Shown here: piece by piece, positions 34,441 to 45,400 of the stretch
How positions within the stretch are numbered: position 1 is the first letter of the stretch
How the letters are laid out: each line of letters opens with the position of its first letter
Assembly (NCBI GenBank): GCA_015501585.1
Contig: JADNRY010000101.1
Span: 124,001 to 188,000 of the forward strand
DNA length: 64,000 nucleotides
Direction of reading: 5' to 3'
Source of the DNA: Rhodocollybia butyracea
Lineage: Eukaryota; Basidiomycota; Agaricomycetes; Agaricales; Omphalotaceae
Program-made: the position numbers and the translations under genes
The notes under the pieces: model-generated
Told to the model about the DNA's origin: nothing
The model's input: the letters and a program-made list of their open reading frames with translations, nothing else
Database searches by the model: none

Positions 34441-34547
34441 GTAGCCTTATTGTCAAATGGAGGGCTGGGATGGACAGGTACCTTGTTGAACATTATTGGC
34501 GTAATATTTTGGTTACCAATGCTGGTTGACTTACGTCTCTCAAATTC

Positions 34548-35280
34548 CTTGTTCCGAATATCTCCTCATAAACCTTTCTTCGCAGTCGATCGGTGCCCAG
34601 AAAATAAACATCGAAACAAGCAACGCACCCATTCAAGCCACAATCGCTGCTAGCTTACTTCTGAATCTCACAATCAGCAACTCAAGCATTCGCGTATCTG
34701 CATTCTTCCAGAGCTCTGAATCGCTAGCTTCTCGGACTTGTCAATCCAATCTACCAACGGGTACGTACACACCCCGTTTCTCTATTTTATCATTAATTTA
34801 TTAATTTACCAACATCTTTAAATGCAGTCCATCGTAGCATCTATAATCCTCATCGAAACCTCACCATCCCTCCGCATCAACCGTAGCCGTAGCCTCAACC
34901 TCATCTCCTCCCATCGAATGCGGAGGCAATTTTTCTATCACTGCCACAACCGACAATGCACCGTTAACTCTCACATTCCCTTCCGCCCCACATCTCTGCA
35001 ACCTCCAACTCAAAGCCTTCTCCTCCCTTTCGCCAGTGGATATTGTGTTACCTAAAACATATGAAGGAGCGTTACAAGTGGAGACAAACATGGCAAGTAC
35101 GTTTGTGGGATTTCAGAATAATATTGGGATTGGGAGAACCGCCGCTTTGGTTGAGCGGAGGCTGGGTTTCGAGGTGGATGGTGAAATTGAGAAGAAGGGA
35201 TGGGTTTGTTCGACAGATGAAGGAAGACGGTGGGGAAGTGTGAAGGTGGTGACTTCTTGTGGCAGATGGAAGATTGGTAG
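34548..35280 (+). pseudogene. Repetitive-protein paralogue, copy B (longest, DUF7330-like)
   Basis: One exon reads KINIETSNAPIQATIAAS and continues with short Ser/Asn-rich strands to NLPTG, followed by a GTACGT donor and an intron ending ATGCAG near 34829. A second block reads SSPPIECGGNFSITATT, then LPKTYEGALQVETN, RLGFEVDGEIEKKG and WGSVKVVTS. The frame between the two blocks is broken just after the intron, so I treat it as a pseudogene. The alternating short strands resemble fungal DUF7330 proteins; their role is unknown and the assignment is tentative. It sits between the acyltransferase and DUF6699 genes. Confidence 0.45.
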
Positions 35281-36531
35281 TAGATATCCTCGAGATACAG
35301 TAGGGCCAAGTTACCCGGGGGAAAGCCAAAGAGACGAGACCTATAGCAGGGGATGATGCAAATGCATCGATATACAGCTATAGTTTGAGCACAAATAGAC
35401 ATACTACCTTGGGTCTAATATCATTCATTAGCATTCACTAGCTTCTATAGCATAAGCTCCGGCCAGTCTTCGTTCGATAAGTTCGTCCCTCGAGATCGTA
35501 TGTGTTGAAAAAAGTTGAGCTGGGCGCCAAAGTGATCAGTGATCAAAAGGCGCCCATGAGTTCTAGCCACTTTCCTGTTCTAAAGCATCTGCAGATGCTG
35601 TTTCGTATCTATCTTAGTCCCTGCGGAACTGCCGTCATCGACGGTGCGATTGCTACAGATGTTTGCCAGCATTTTCCTTTTCCGTTGCAGACGTGACGGT
35701 ACACAAGTACACAAGTGTTGCGAGTCCGTACGGTTCGGGCAGGGAGATAGGAGTCCCGCGACCGTCGTCGACCTCGGGATAAGTATACGGGTAATACTTC
35801 ATCCCTTGTTTACCTTATTCCTCGACTTTACTTTATCTTTGATCCATTATTTTTCTTCTATTTTTCACGTCTTATCTCTTTTCCGAGTCTTCCTATTTAA
35901 CTTAGAGTAGTTAGTACGAAAATGCCCTCCCAGTTCTTAGTACTTACACTCGACGTGTTCCTGGAGTGCGTGTTTATTCTTCTTACTTTATCTTTTACCT
36001 TACTGACTATCGTACCTTACTAGATATTATACTTAACTAGTTTTACAGGTATAGTCTTAAATCACATCAGTACCAGACCCATTTCATAATTCATAAGTAA
36101 GTATGCTATTTAGCGCGTAAAGGCGTAGAGGTATCATAACAAACAAGTAATAGCTAGCGTGAAGCGTGAAACACGAACGCAAGTAACTAAAATAGGTATC
36201 TACTACACTGTAAGCGCAACCAGTACACCCAGGCGAATGCGTTATATATATGTAAAGTAATTCATCAAAAAAAGCTGTGACCAAGATCATACTTTAACTC
36301 GTGGCGTGGTCGAAATGTAAGTCTACAAGGAAGAAAATATTGGTATACAGAATACAGATGAGTGCGAAGGGGTTAGTACAAGTGCGAAAGAGTCCAGATG
36401 CAAGTGCCAATATATATTTATATCTTATGAAGGCCAAGAAAAAATGGATGCGGAAGAATAAGAACCGAAAATCAAAATGGTAAAAGGGAGAAGGAAGAAC
36501 AACGCCCCTGCTCCGAATCGAGTGCGACTCG
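35281..36531. other. No recognisable gene
   Basis: AT-rich stretches and short pyrimidine runs only. Scattered short open frames have no domain. Confidence 0.35.
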
Positions 36532-37173
36532 TCATGAAAGATGGAGGATCCACGCTCCATGAGCCGAAGGCGCCAACCCCACAAACCTAGTATGCCCCCT
36601 CAAAAAATCAACCCTTTTCACCCCCTTCTGTTTCTCTGCATTGTACGCATGTTGATCACCAAAGCGCCTGCAGCGCATCTCGTACGCCGCGCGCACTCGC
36701 TCAAGATCCTTCCTGGAAGGAATAGCCTTCATCTCCACAGGGGTAACGCTGTGCCGCAAGGAGTAATATATGGCGTTAAAGACGTCGTGGGCAGTGACAT
36801 ATTGCCGGTTGAAGGAGGGGTGCACGGAGATGGGCCATGGGTGGTGCGGGATGTGGAGGAGGAGGAAGGGTGCGTGAGGGAGGACGGCGGCTTCGGAGAA
36901 GGAGAAGCCCCTGTAGGAGGTGGTGATGTAGGGGATGGGTAGAGAGACATCGTAGTTGATGCCTGGGTGGTGTGAGTAAGCAAGGAGCCTATGTGCACGG
37001 GGCGGTCCCCCGGGAGAGGAGGAGTACGCCGATGAGCTTGTAGGGGATGGCATGGACGGCACGAAGTAGAACTGAGAATCGTCGCTGTGGGCGGTCGCCA
37101 CGTTGGCAAACCAAACCCGTTTTGGGTCTCGTCGTTGGAAGAACATCCTGTCCGGTCTGCTCAAGAAGTGCAT
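36532..37173 (-). CDS. DUF6699-domain protein, 213 aa
   Basis: A single uninterrupted exon encodes 213 residues. The basidiomycete DUF6699 pattern is visible in the C-terminal half: VTAHDVFNAIYYSLRHSV, then an Arg-rich helix (YEMRCRRFGD), then GVKRVDFLRGHTRFVGL near the end. The N-terminus (MHFLSRPDRMFFQRR) is supported as a start because the same beginning is found in the truncated copy at 48243. A Ser/Pro-rich linker lies around residues 40-60. The function of this family is not known. It lies on the left duplication unit that is repeated beyond the receptor gene. Confidence 0.75.
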   Translation of the reverse strand: MHFLSRPDRMFFQRRDPKRVWFANVATAHSDDSQFYFVPSMPSPTSSSAYSSSPGGPPRAHRLLAYSHHPGINYDVSLPIPYITTSYRGFSFSEAAVLPHAPFLLLHIPHHPWPISVHPSFNRQYVTAHDVFNAIYYSLRHSVTPVEMKAIPSRKDLERVRAAYEMRCRRFGDQHAYNAEKQKGVKRVDFLRGHTRFVGLAPSAHGAWILHLS

Positions 37174-39000
37174 TGCGGGATAAAGAGAAGGGATATTCGA
37201 TGCTAGAAAACATTAAGCAGACCGCGTTATTTTTATAAGGATGACGGAGCGTCGGACCTGTGCGTATTTTAACAGCACTTCAAGAATGGGCTCCGTCCGT
37301 TCTTGGATGGGCCTGGCCACGTTTGCCGTGTTGCGCAGTGTTCTCTACAAAGATGCACAAGTAGTAAGCAAGACGAGTCATTGTGAGTGATAGTACAATG
37401 TTATCCAACTTGGCAACTGGCACCCAGATCGCAAAAAGATCTGATTGAATTAATCTCCAAGCCCAAGAATGGCATATCAGTCCCGACCTTTCAGCGAATA
37501 GATACCTGATAAGTAAATACAAGGGCGGGCATAGCGATGCCACGGTATTGAATAAATTTACGCCAACAGCATCCATACCGCTTTAAGCAAGTTTTAAACA
37601 CAAGTCCGGAGCAGAATCACGAATCCTATCTTTGGGAGAGTTTGCCGCAGCACGCCGTGGAGAGGCGGGAGTCTGGAATGATTACAGACCATGTGTTAGA
37701 CAGATCTTCTGTTGCGAGACAAGGATCGCCAGAGCCAATTCCGAGTATAATGTGTTGCCTCTACACCTTTTGAACAATATTTGGACCCAGAGCCACAGAG
37801 GGGGGTGGCGTAACATGATAACTTGATATACACATGCGCTTGAAGCAAGAAAATCACTGCGTGATAAATAGAATACAAAGGTTTTTGCTGTACAGCAGTG
37901 ACAGAGCAATTTTTGCGAGAGGAATTTAGACTGAAAATTTGGACAGCGGCCACAACGGTGAACTGCCCTCGATAGACGGAGCTTTGACGGTCCAGGGCTG
38001 TCCATCCCACATGCTCCATGCGTGCAGCTCAGCCTATCCGAGCGTGAAAGCTGAAAAGAGGGATCCGGTGGAACGAAACACGTTCTATGGTGGCTCCGAA
38101 TGAATTTGCGGTTTTCAAGCGCAAGCGGCAGAAGCGCTGACCAGCGGGTACTCAGTAGACTAGTACCACTTGAAGGCATATGGTGGATGTGATGGTGGTC
38201 CTAAAGTTTCAACAGGAGATGAGTCCGAGCGCTAAACTTCTGAATAGTCGTGAACCCGAGTTGTTCCTTCAAGTTCGCCGCTCCGCTCCAAATACTTAAC
38301 CCAAGTCGTTACTTGTGGCTAGGAGAGAAAACTTTTTTTCCGCCGTGGCTGATATCTAGAATATCTAGAATCTAACCGAGTCAAAAGACGGTAAAAGAAA
38401 GGATCAGACTGGAAGCCACAGACAAACCAAAATTTTCAGTTGCTAGAGCCGGTCCAGATTCGACGCTTAGCTATTCTGAGCCGGAAATGCTGTAGTAGCT
38501 ATTTGTACTACTCTTCTTTACTTGTTACTTCGTGGGTCTCTAGATTGTAATCATCAGCAAGTTGCTTCGGCTGCATCTTGGCTGCATCCCACTCTGGGCG
38601 CTCAAGCCGGATACCCCGGTTTTCACAGTACTAAGTGTAATCACAGTCGATGCGGCCACTTTGCGCCCTGCCATCCTCTTTCTCTTAAACGATGACTCCC
38701 AGAAACAAAGTCTTGTAGAACATGACTCAGTCTTCTGTGAGTTCGAAGTTTTGATAGTCAGAAAGACTTGTAGATAATCAATCATCTTTAACTCACGTCT
38801 TGGCTGACCCCCCTGCAGTATCTTTCGAAGTCTGTTCTACGATGGCTAAAGCTACGATGGCTAAAGCGATGTTCTCCTCACGGATAAGCTGTTAATAAAC
38901 GGGCCGGTAATCAATTTGCACGTGGTCTTTCTTCGCCTCTTTTTCTTCCCGTCTGTTGTCCATTGACCCCGCTGGGACTCAAGGCTATCGTGTACCGACA
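36985..39000 (+). repeat. Segmental duplication, left copy (about 2 kb)
   Basis: This stretch contains the 5' part of the DUF6699 gene and its upstream region. It matches 48045-49950 in the same orientation, for example GCACTTCAAGAATGGGCTCC with GCACTTCAAAAATTGAGCTC and GGGCCGGTAATCAATT with GGGCCGGAAATCAATT. The copies have diverged with many substitutions and indels. Confidence 0.75.
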
Positions 39001-39739
39001 TTTTTATATCTTGCCGTTACATTTTTCGACTCCGGCCCTTCTTCTTCCAACCAGCCAACACCTTCCACGTCGACAAACAATTCAAATGCTTTTACATCCA
39101 AAACTACAGTCTGTTTTAAACAACGCTGCATCTACGTCGCCGCCGCCATCGATGTCTACCGAAACAATGGTTACCACTGTAGCCCCACAGGATACAACAA
39201 AATTTGTCGGTTAATGAGACTGCAGGTGCAAGGAGCTGGTCGGAAGCCTCAGTGGCAGTAAGGGCATTGAGAAGTGGTACAACTGGATGGAATGGTCAAT
39301 GTCTTTGCCGTTTTCGAAGTCTATCCATATGTCAGGTCACGGCAGACTCTGACGCGTACCTTCTCTCTAGGCGTGCTTAATTCTCTCATTGAGGATCTGG
39401 AACCCGAGGACGTCCCGTGGCCAAAAAGCGTAGAAATCTTCCTCAATCCGATTACAGAACAAAGGTTATCTACAGCCATCACCAGCAGCGTACTTTTCCA
39501 AGACCTCATTGGGCTTTGCCGTCGCCGTCCACCAACACTCACAACCTCTGCATCAGCGCACAGCTCAACCTCACGTGCGTGCGCACGTTCAAATCACCTT
39601 GTAACTCCTCCCGTCTTACGGTCCTCCAAACTCTCCCTATCTGGCTCTTACCCCGTACATCTTCTCTCAAGATCCCAGGTTCAGCTTCATCTTTCCCCCT
39701 CCAAGAATTATCCCACTGACACATATCGGTACCCCTGCC
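39001..39739. other. Unassigned, possibly the upstream part of copy C
   Basis: An ATG at 39150 starts MSTETMVTTVAPQDTTK, and several short open frames follow. I could not join them into one protein. Because copy C of the paralogue family begins directly after, this may be its 5' part. Confidence 0.3.
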
Positions 39740-40330
39740 CCCCTGCATCCGCGTATTTGCATTCCTACAAAGCTCCGACGTCGCTAGCTCTCTGATATGC
39801 TGATGCAATCTACCAATGGGTATGTACGCTACACACATTTCTTCTCTCTTATCATTTATGTACAACTCTTACAAACTCTTCTTTATCTTCGCAGTCCCAT
39901 CGTAGCAACGATAATTCTCTCCTCGAAACCTTACTGTCCCTCCGCATCGGCAGTAGCCATATCCTCAACCTCATCTCCTCCCATTGAATGCAGAGGCAAC
40001 TTTTCCATCACTGCCACAACCAACAACGCACCGTTAACTCTCACATTCCCTGCCACTCCGCCTCTCTGCAACCTCCAGCTCAAGGCCTTCTCCTCGCTTT
40101 CTCCATATCACGTTGCCCAAGACATACGAAGGAGCGTTCGAGGTGGAGACGAACATGGCAAGTACGTTTGTGGCATTGCAGGATGATTTCGGGATTGGAA
40201 ATGGAAGCAACAGGTCGGTTGGGCGGAGGCTGGGTTTCGAGGTGGATAATGAAGTTGGGAAGAAGGATGGATTTCGTCTACGGATGAGGGAAGATGGCGC
40301 GGAAATGTTAAGGTGGTGACTTCTATGGCG
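39740..40330 (+). pseudogene. Repetitive-protein paralogue, copy C
   Basis: It matches copy B through the exon end (ACCAATGGGTATGTACG), the intron ending CTTCGCAG at about 39893, the SSPPIECRGNFSITATT block and the TYEGAFEVETNMASTF and RRLGFEVDNEVGKK blocks. The frame breaks between LKAFSSLSP and the TYEGAF block near 40108 and again downstream. Copies A, B and C are all on the plus strand and all broken, in different ways. Confidence 0.45.
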
Positions 40331-42492
40331 CCTGTAACACTTACGTTGTAGGCTGTAGGCCGTAGCAGTCGGTGTAAGTTTGGAAAGGCCTGGTGAATAT
40401 CCGTGCATCATGATAATTTGGTGCAGTTTCCTACTGTACATAGGTATTACGATCGCATTTGACTTTGTGAATTGTCTGTTCACAAGTTGAACCCATCCTT
40501 GCTACAGTCCTGCAGCTCATCGTCACCTCTATTTTCCCATTCCTTCCGTTCCTCTATACTAAGATCAGTGGCTTCTTCTGGGGACTTCAGCCATACTAGA
40601 ATATCATCTAGATCTCCGATGATATTGTTCCATTGCAACACTAACCGAGTGTACGTTGTAACGTCGTGTAGTTGACCGATTGGGCCAGCGCGTGATAGAG
40701 AAGGATAGTATGTATAGCTTTCGATATGCTTTCGAGTGCGATGGTGCGCGTGCTCTTGTCTAATAAATCGAATTGAGCATGAACCAACAAAGTTGAAAAA
40801 TGTAACGACTAGCAGATACATTAGGGAACACGAACAACATGCAGTGGTCACTATACCAGTACCAGAAGAGAGCGTAGAGACTGGGAGCTGTCTCCTCCTT
40901 GACCCTAGGTTATACGCCCAACGTTATCGACCATAATCTAGACTTTTATCTGCTCCATCTGTTCCGAATACCCTTTTAATCGGGCTCTTTACGTTTCAAA
41001 GTACAGAACGAGTACTCGGGTGAGATGTAGGTCACTGTCTGTTGACATATATCGATGAAGAAGGAGGTTGAGATCGCTGAGATCCATGGGCCTCAAAGAC
41101 TTAGAGACTGCACAATCAACGGTGTCGATACGGGCAAAATTTGCCCTTACTAGAACCCACGGGCATGGTCGCAATGGTAACCGCGGAGCTAGGAGACGTG
41201 GAGCGAGGAGTCTTGCAGTGACTGACTGGAGCCAAAAACCGAATCCCCGCCTGAGAGATTATGTTAGCGATGATTGGAGGTACATGATTGCTATCCGAAG
41301 ATCGAATATAAGTAGATGAAGGGGATGGGATGTATGTAGCCGTATGAGTAGATGTCGAGCTGTACGATCTCGAACGAGAAAAGAACTTGCAATTGGAAGT
41401 TGAACCTTGAAGCTTGAAGGGGATGCCGGGAAGGTTTAGAGTCGAGTCAGACTGCAAGGGGTGGTTATAACAATCTATCTTGCGATCGGGAGGTCGAGAT
41501 GAAAAGGCTTGGAGATCTCAGGGCGTTGGTTTAGTGTGGGCGAGTGATAACGATAATGGGTTGTCCGTCGTGCATTGGACAAGTATCTGATGAGCCCTTG
41601 AGCGACGACATTGAAAGGGACGGGAAACGAACGCATCAAGGGCTAAGAAAAAGATGGAGGTGGAGGAAGCGCCAATGGCAGTGGAATACCAATGATTAAC
41701 ATACGACCTTTTTGTGTGATACACCCAGGAAAACCGACTCTAGGACGACAGCATCGACTGCTGATCCTCGTGTACACACAAACCCATCCGTGCATCTAGG
41801 CTCCATGTTTTGTCTTCTGTACCCATATCCATGCTCCGTGTTCTGTCTTCTGTACCCAGTTCTCGAGCTTGGTGTTGTCGCTATGTTCTGTGCTGGAAAA
41901 GCCTGTGACCAGCATGAGATATTTTTTGAGGGTGAGGGCGGTGGCGGTTGTGAAAAACACTGAGGTTGCGGCCGGCGGGTTCATTTGTCGGATTAGACAA
42001 ATTCCTGCAAGATCGTAGTGACGTTGACGCAAGAACATGGTAGCAATGCAAAGACGCAAGCTCAACGGCGACTCTGGGCAGGGATATTGAGCACTTGAAC
42101 ATTGGAAATGTTGAAGCTTGAACCTGTAAGCTGTAACAATGGTGCGATGCTTTGTTTTGCCAACACGGATGTATCTCACACGGCGGTCACTATGTATGAC
42201 TTCGCCAAGAAAGCGCAGACTTGATACCATTTGAACTGTCATATTAGTATAAATTATGAAAGCCCCCGGCACTAACAACCTGCCTTGAGGCCAAAAGGTT
42301 CGCCAAGAACCTGGATTGCTATACGCAAGTTACTGTTTGTAGCCAATGTGAGCCAATGACATGATACATACGCTATCTCCGAGGTTCACATGACACAGAT
42401 CTCCATTCAATCCACGATCTGTATAAGGCCAATCGCGTGCGAAATCGATGGGTAATGAAATTGTTTGCGATTGCTCCTTAACTTCCCCCATC
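40331..42492. other. No recognised gene; 5' flank of the NWD receptor
   Basis: Open frames on both strands (for example minus 41116-41457 and minus 41796-42278) have no domain. A 32-bp direct repeat with GTTCTGTCTTCTGTACCCA lies at about 41805-41860. The last few hundred bases are the receptor promoter side. Confidence 0.35.
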
Positions 42493-45400
42493 ATGTCGCA
42501 ACCTCAGCGTTCACGAAAACGAGATAAGCTCCGTAATTTCTTTCACTTGGGCTCATCGCGAGCGGCATCGCCGGACCCGTCCACAGGTACGTTGATGACT
42601 AGATAAGCCCAGTTACATACTAAATCGACTCGAGGATCCCGACCTGAATCGCCATCTCCATGGAAGATGGCATCCAGTGGTGCACAGCTTGTGCTCAGTG
42701 GCTTGGATAGGTGCTTGGATGGCGTACCGATTGCAAGTAATGTAGTCAAAGCGGTAAATGTTCTCATCGAGATTGCCAACGTGCGTAGCGTGAACATCAT
42801 GGGCGCAATATTTATATTGAATATTGGATAGACTGTGAAAGATAACAACGAGGATCTTTCACAGCTTTGTGATCTCGTGAAGAGCCGTCTGGAAACTGTG
42901 GATTCTAAACTTGAGGCAACCAAGGTGTCCTCGTGCGTATCATGTTCAGCTACTACATTGATGTCTAAAAACTTGTTTACAGGGATTTACAATCTAGCGC
43001 TGAAGCCTTTGCAAAGTTTGTCACGTAGCTGCTCATCAGTTGGCCTGAATAATAAACTTTGGATAGGTTGCTCGGAGACAAGCTTGACGCCATGCAAGAC
43101 ATTCGTGGCAGACAAACATGGAAAGCTGTTCTTCAAAGTTCCGACAACAGAGCCAAAATTGCGCAGTTTTTGAAGGAGATCCAGGAACAGACGACTACAT
43201 TCCAAGTCAGTGGTTGTAGTATCTCATTGTCGTCTGTACTAAAGAATTATCCCCCAGTTGGAAATCTCGATGTGCATTGAACGGAACCTGGAAGGTATCA
43301 AAGGCAGTATTGACGTACGTCGAAGCATCTAGCCTGGATCGATTGAGCTAATGCACAGGATAGCGGTTGCTCTTGAACAATTGGGTTCACTCTGACCATG
43401 CACAATGGAATATATCTCCCACAGACATTGAGCCGGGGTCCATTGATCAAAGTATATGCACAGATGGAACCCGTGTTTCCGTGCTTGAGAAAATAATGAC
43501 CTGGGCTTCTGACCCAACTTCATCACCTGTGTTTTGGATGGATGGAGAGGGTGGCTCCGGAAAATCAACTATTTCTCGGACCATCGCACATTACTTTGAT
43601 ACCACAAAGGGTCTTCCACATCCAATTACCTTTTTCTGCTCTCGCAAATTCCATGATGCAAGACAACAAGTTTTCATTGTACCAACCATTGTATACCAGC
43701 TGTGCTGGCAGTCAAGAGCCTTTTCATCTGCTCTTTGTCATATGCCAACTGAGTTGGCTATGAAAAATCTCTCAAAACAAATGAGTGACCTATTTGTCCA
43801 ACCATGGAAGGAGGCCAGACAGTCCCGCTCCCCTGATCTTCCACCTGTGCTTATCATTGTGGATGCACTTGACGAGGTTGAGGGGGAGGGCGGGTTCAAA
43901 TTTCTTGAAATGCTGTTGGAAACACTGGCATTACAAAAGCAGCATTTACAGGGTATCAAGTTTTTGATCACCAGCAGGCCTGATCCACAGTTGAAGAAAC
44001 TCTGTGGGTCACTCTCCTCTGATGCAGTGTGTGAGCTGTACACCATTCCCAAAGAAGAGGTGGAAAAGGATATTCTCAAATACCTTGAGAGTGAAATGCA
44101 TGATTTGAGAAGTAGTGATGATAAGAACATTCTGGTGGACATCTCAAAGAAGGCTGATGGGCTGTTTATTGCAGCAGCTACTGCTATCCGGTACTGTAAA
44201 CAAGGCAGTCGGTTTACTAGGTCTGAACAACTGCGCTTCCTCAAAGAGCTTGTTGGGAGTTGGTCCAACAATGACAGAGGCATGGATTTGGTGGATAACA
44301 TGTACCAACAGGTGTTGGCAGATCTGTTTATCAGTGTGCATGACATCCCGGATGCATTTAATTCCCGACGAGATATACTTCATTCAATACTCTGCACAGA
44401 GGAGCGAGTATCTGTAGAAGCGCTCGCAGAAATGCTTAGCCAAGATTTGAGAAACATTGAAGAGATTCAAGAGACAATTGCCAAAGTGTTGGAATGCCTT
44501 CATGCTGTCTTAAGGATTTCAAATGGAAAAATTGAATGGTACCACACATCATTCTTGGACTTCATGTTCAGCAAAAAGCGTTCCAATTTGGTCTATCGGA
44601 AACAGCAGATTGACTTACATTGCGACATAGACAGCCAGCATAAATTCCTCGCTCGCCGCTGCTTCCAAGTGATGCAGTCATCCCTTAGATTCAATATATG
44701 CAGCCTGGAATCTTCTTTCATCCCTGACAATGAAGTAGAGAACCTTGCAGAACGGGTACACAAGGAGATCAGTGAAGGACTTGTTTATACATGCCTATAC
44801 TGGGCGAACCATTTGACATCTGGTCAATACAATCAACCTGACCGGAACAAAGTCAAGAAGGAGCTTGAAAACTTCCTGAGAAACCAACTCTTGTTCTGGA
44901 TTGAGGCAATGAGCTTGCTGAAGGAAAGTTCACGGTGTGGAGCAGCTTTAAGCAACATTCGCCGGTGGCTTAAAAATGTAAGTAGACCAGGTTTAAATGT
45001 GGCATATTTGAACTTACAGAGATCTAGGCAGAAAAGGAGCAGCAGTTATTGTCAGATGCCTATGATGCAGTTAGATTGACATTGTCTTTCTTCGCGCATC
45101 CTACAAGCAACTACACAGCACATCTGTATATATCATCTTTGGCCGGAAGCTCACCTGGGTCAAAGCTATTAACACATTGGAGGAATCAATTTCGGGATAT
45201 TCCACTGATCGAGTTCAATGGTACAGCGGAAGTAGAGTTGATGAGCATGACAGGACACACAAAAGAGGTTACATCAGTGGCATTCTCTCCAGATAGCCAG
45301 CAGATTGTGTCCGGGTCAGGTGACAACACTGTGAGGATTTGGGATGGGCAGTCTGGCAGGGAAATCCAAAGGTTGGAGGGCCACACTGGGCTGGTCACAT

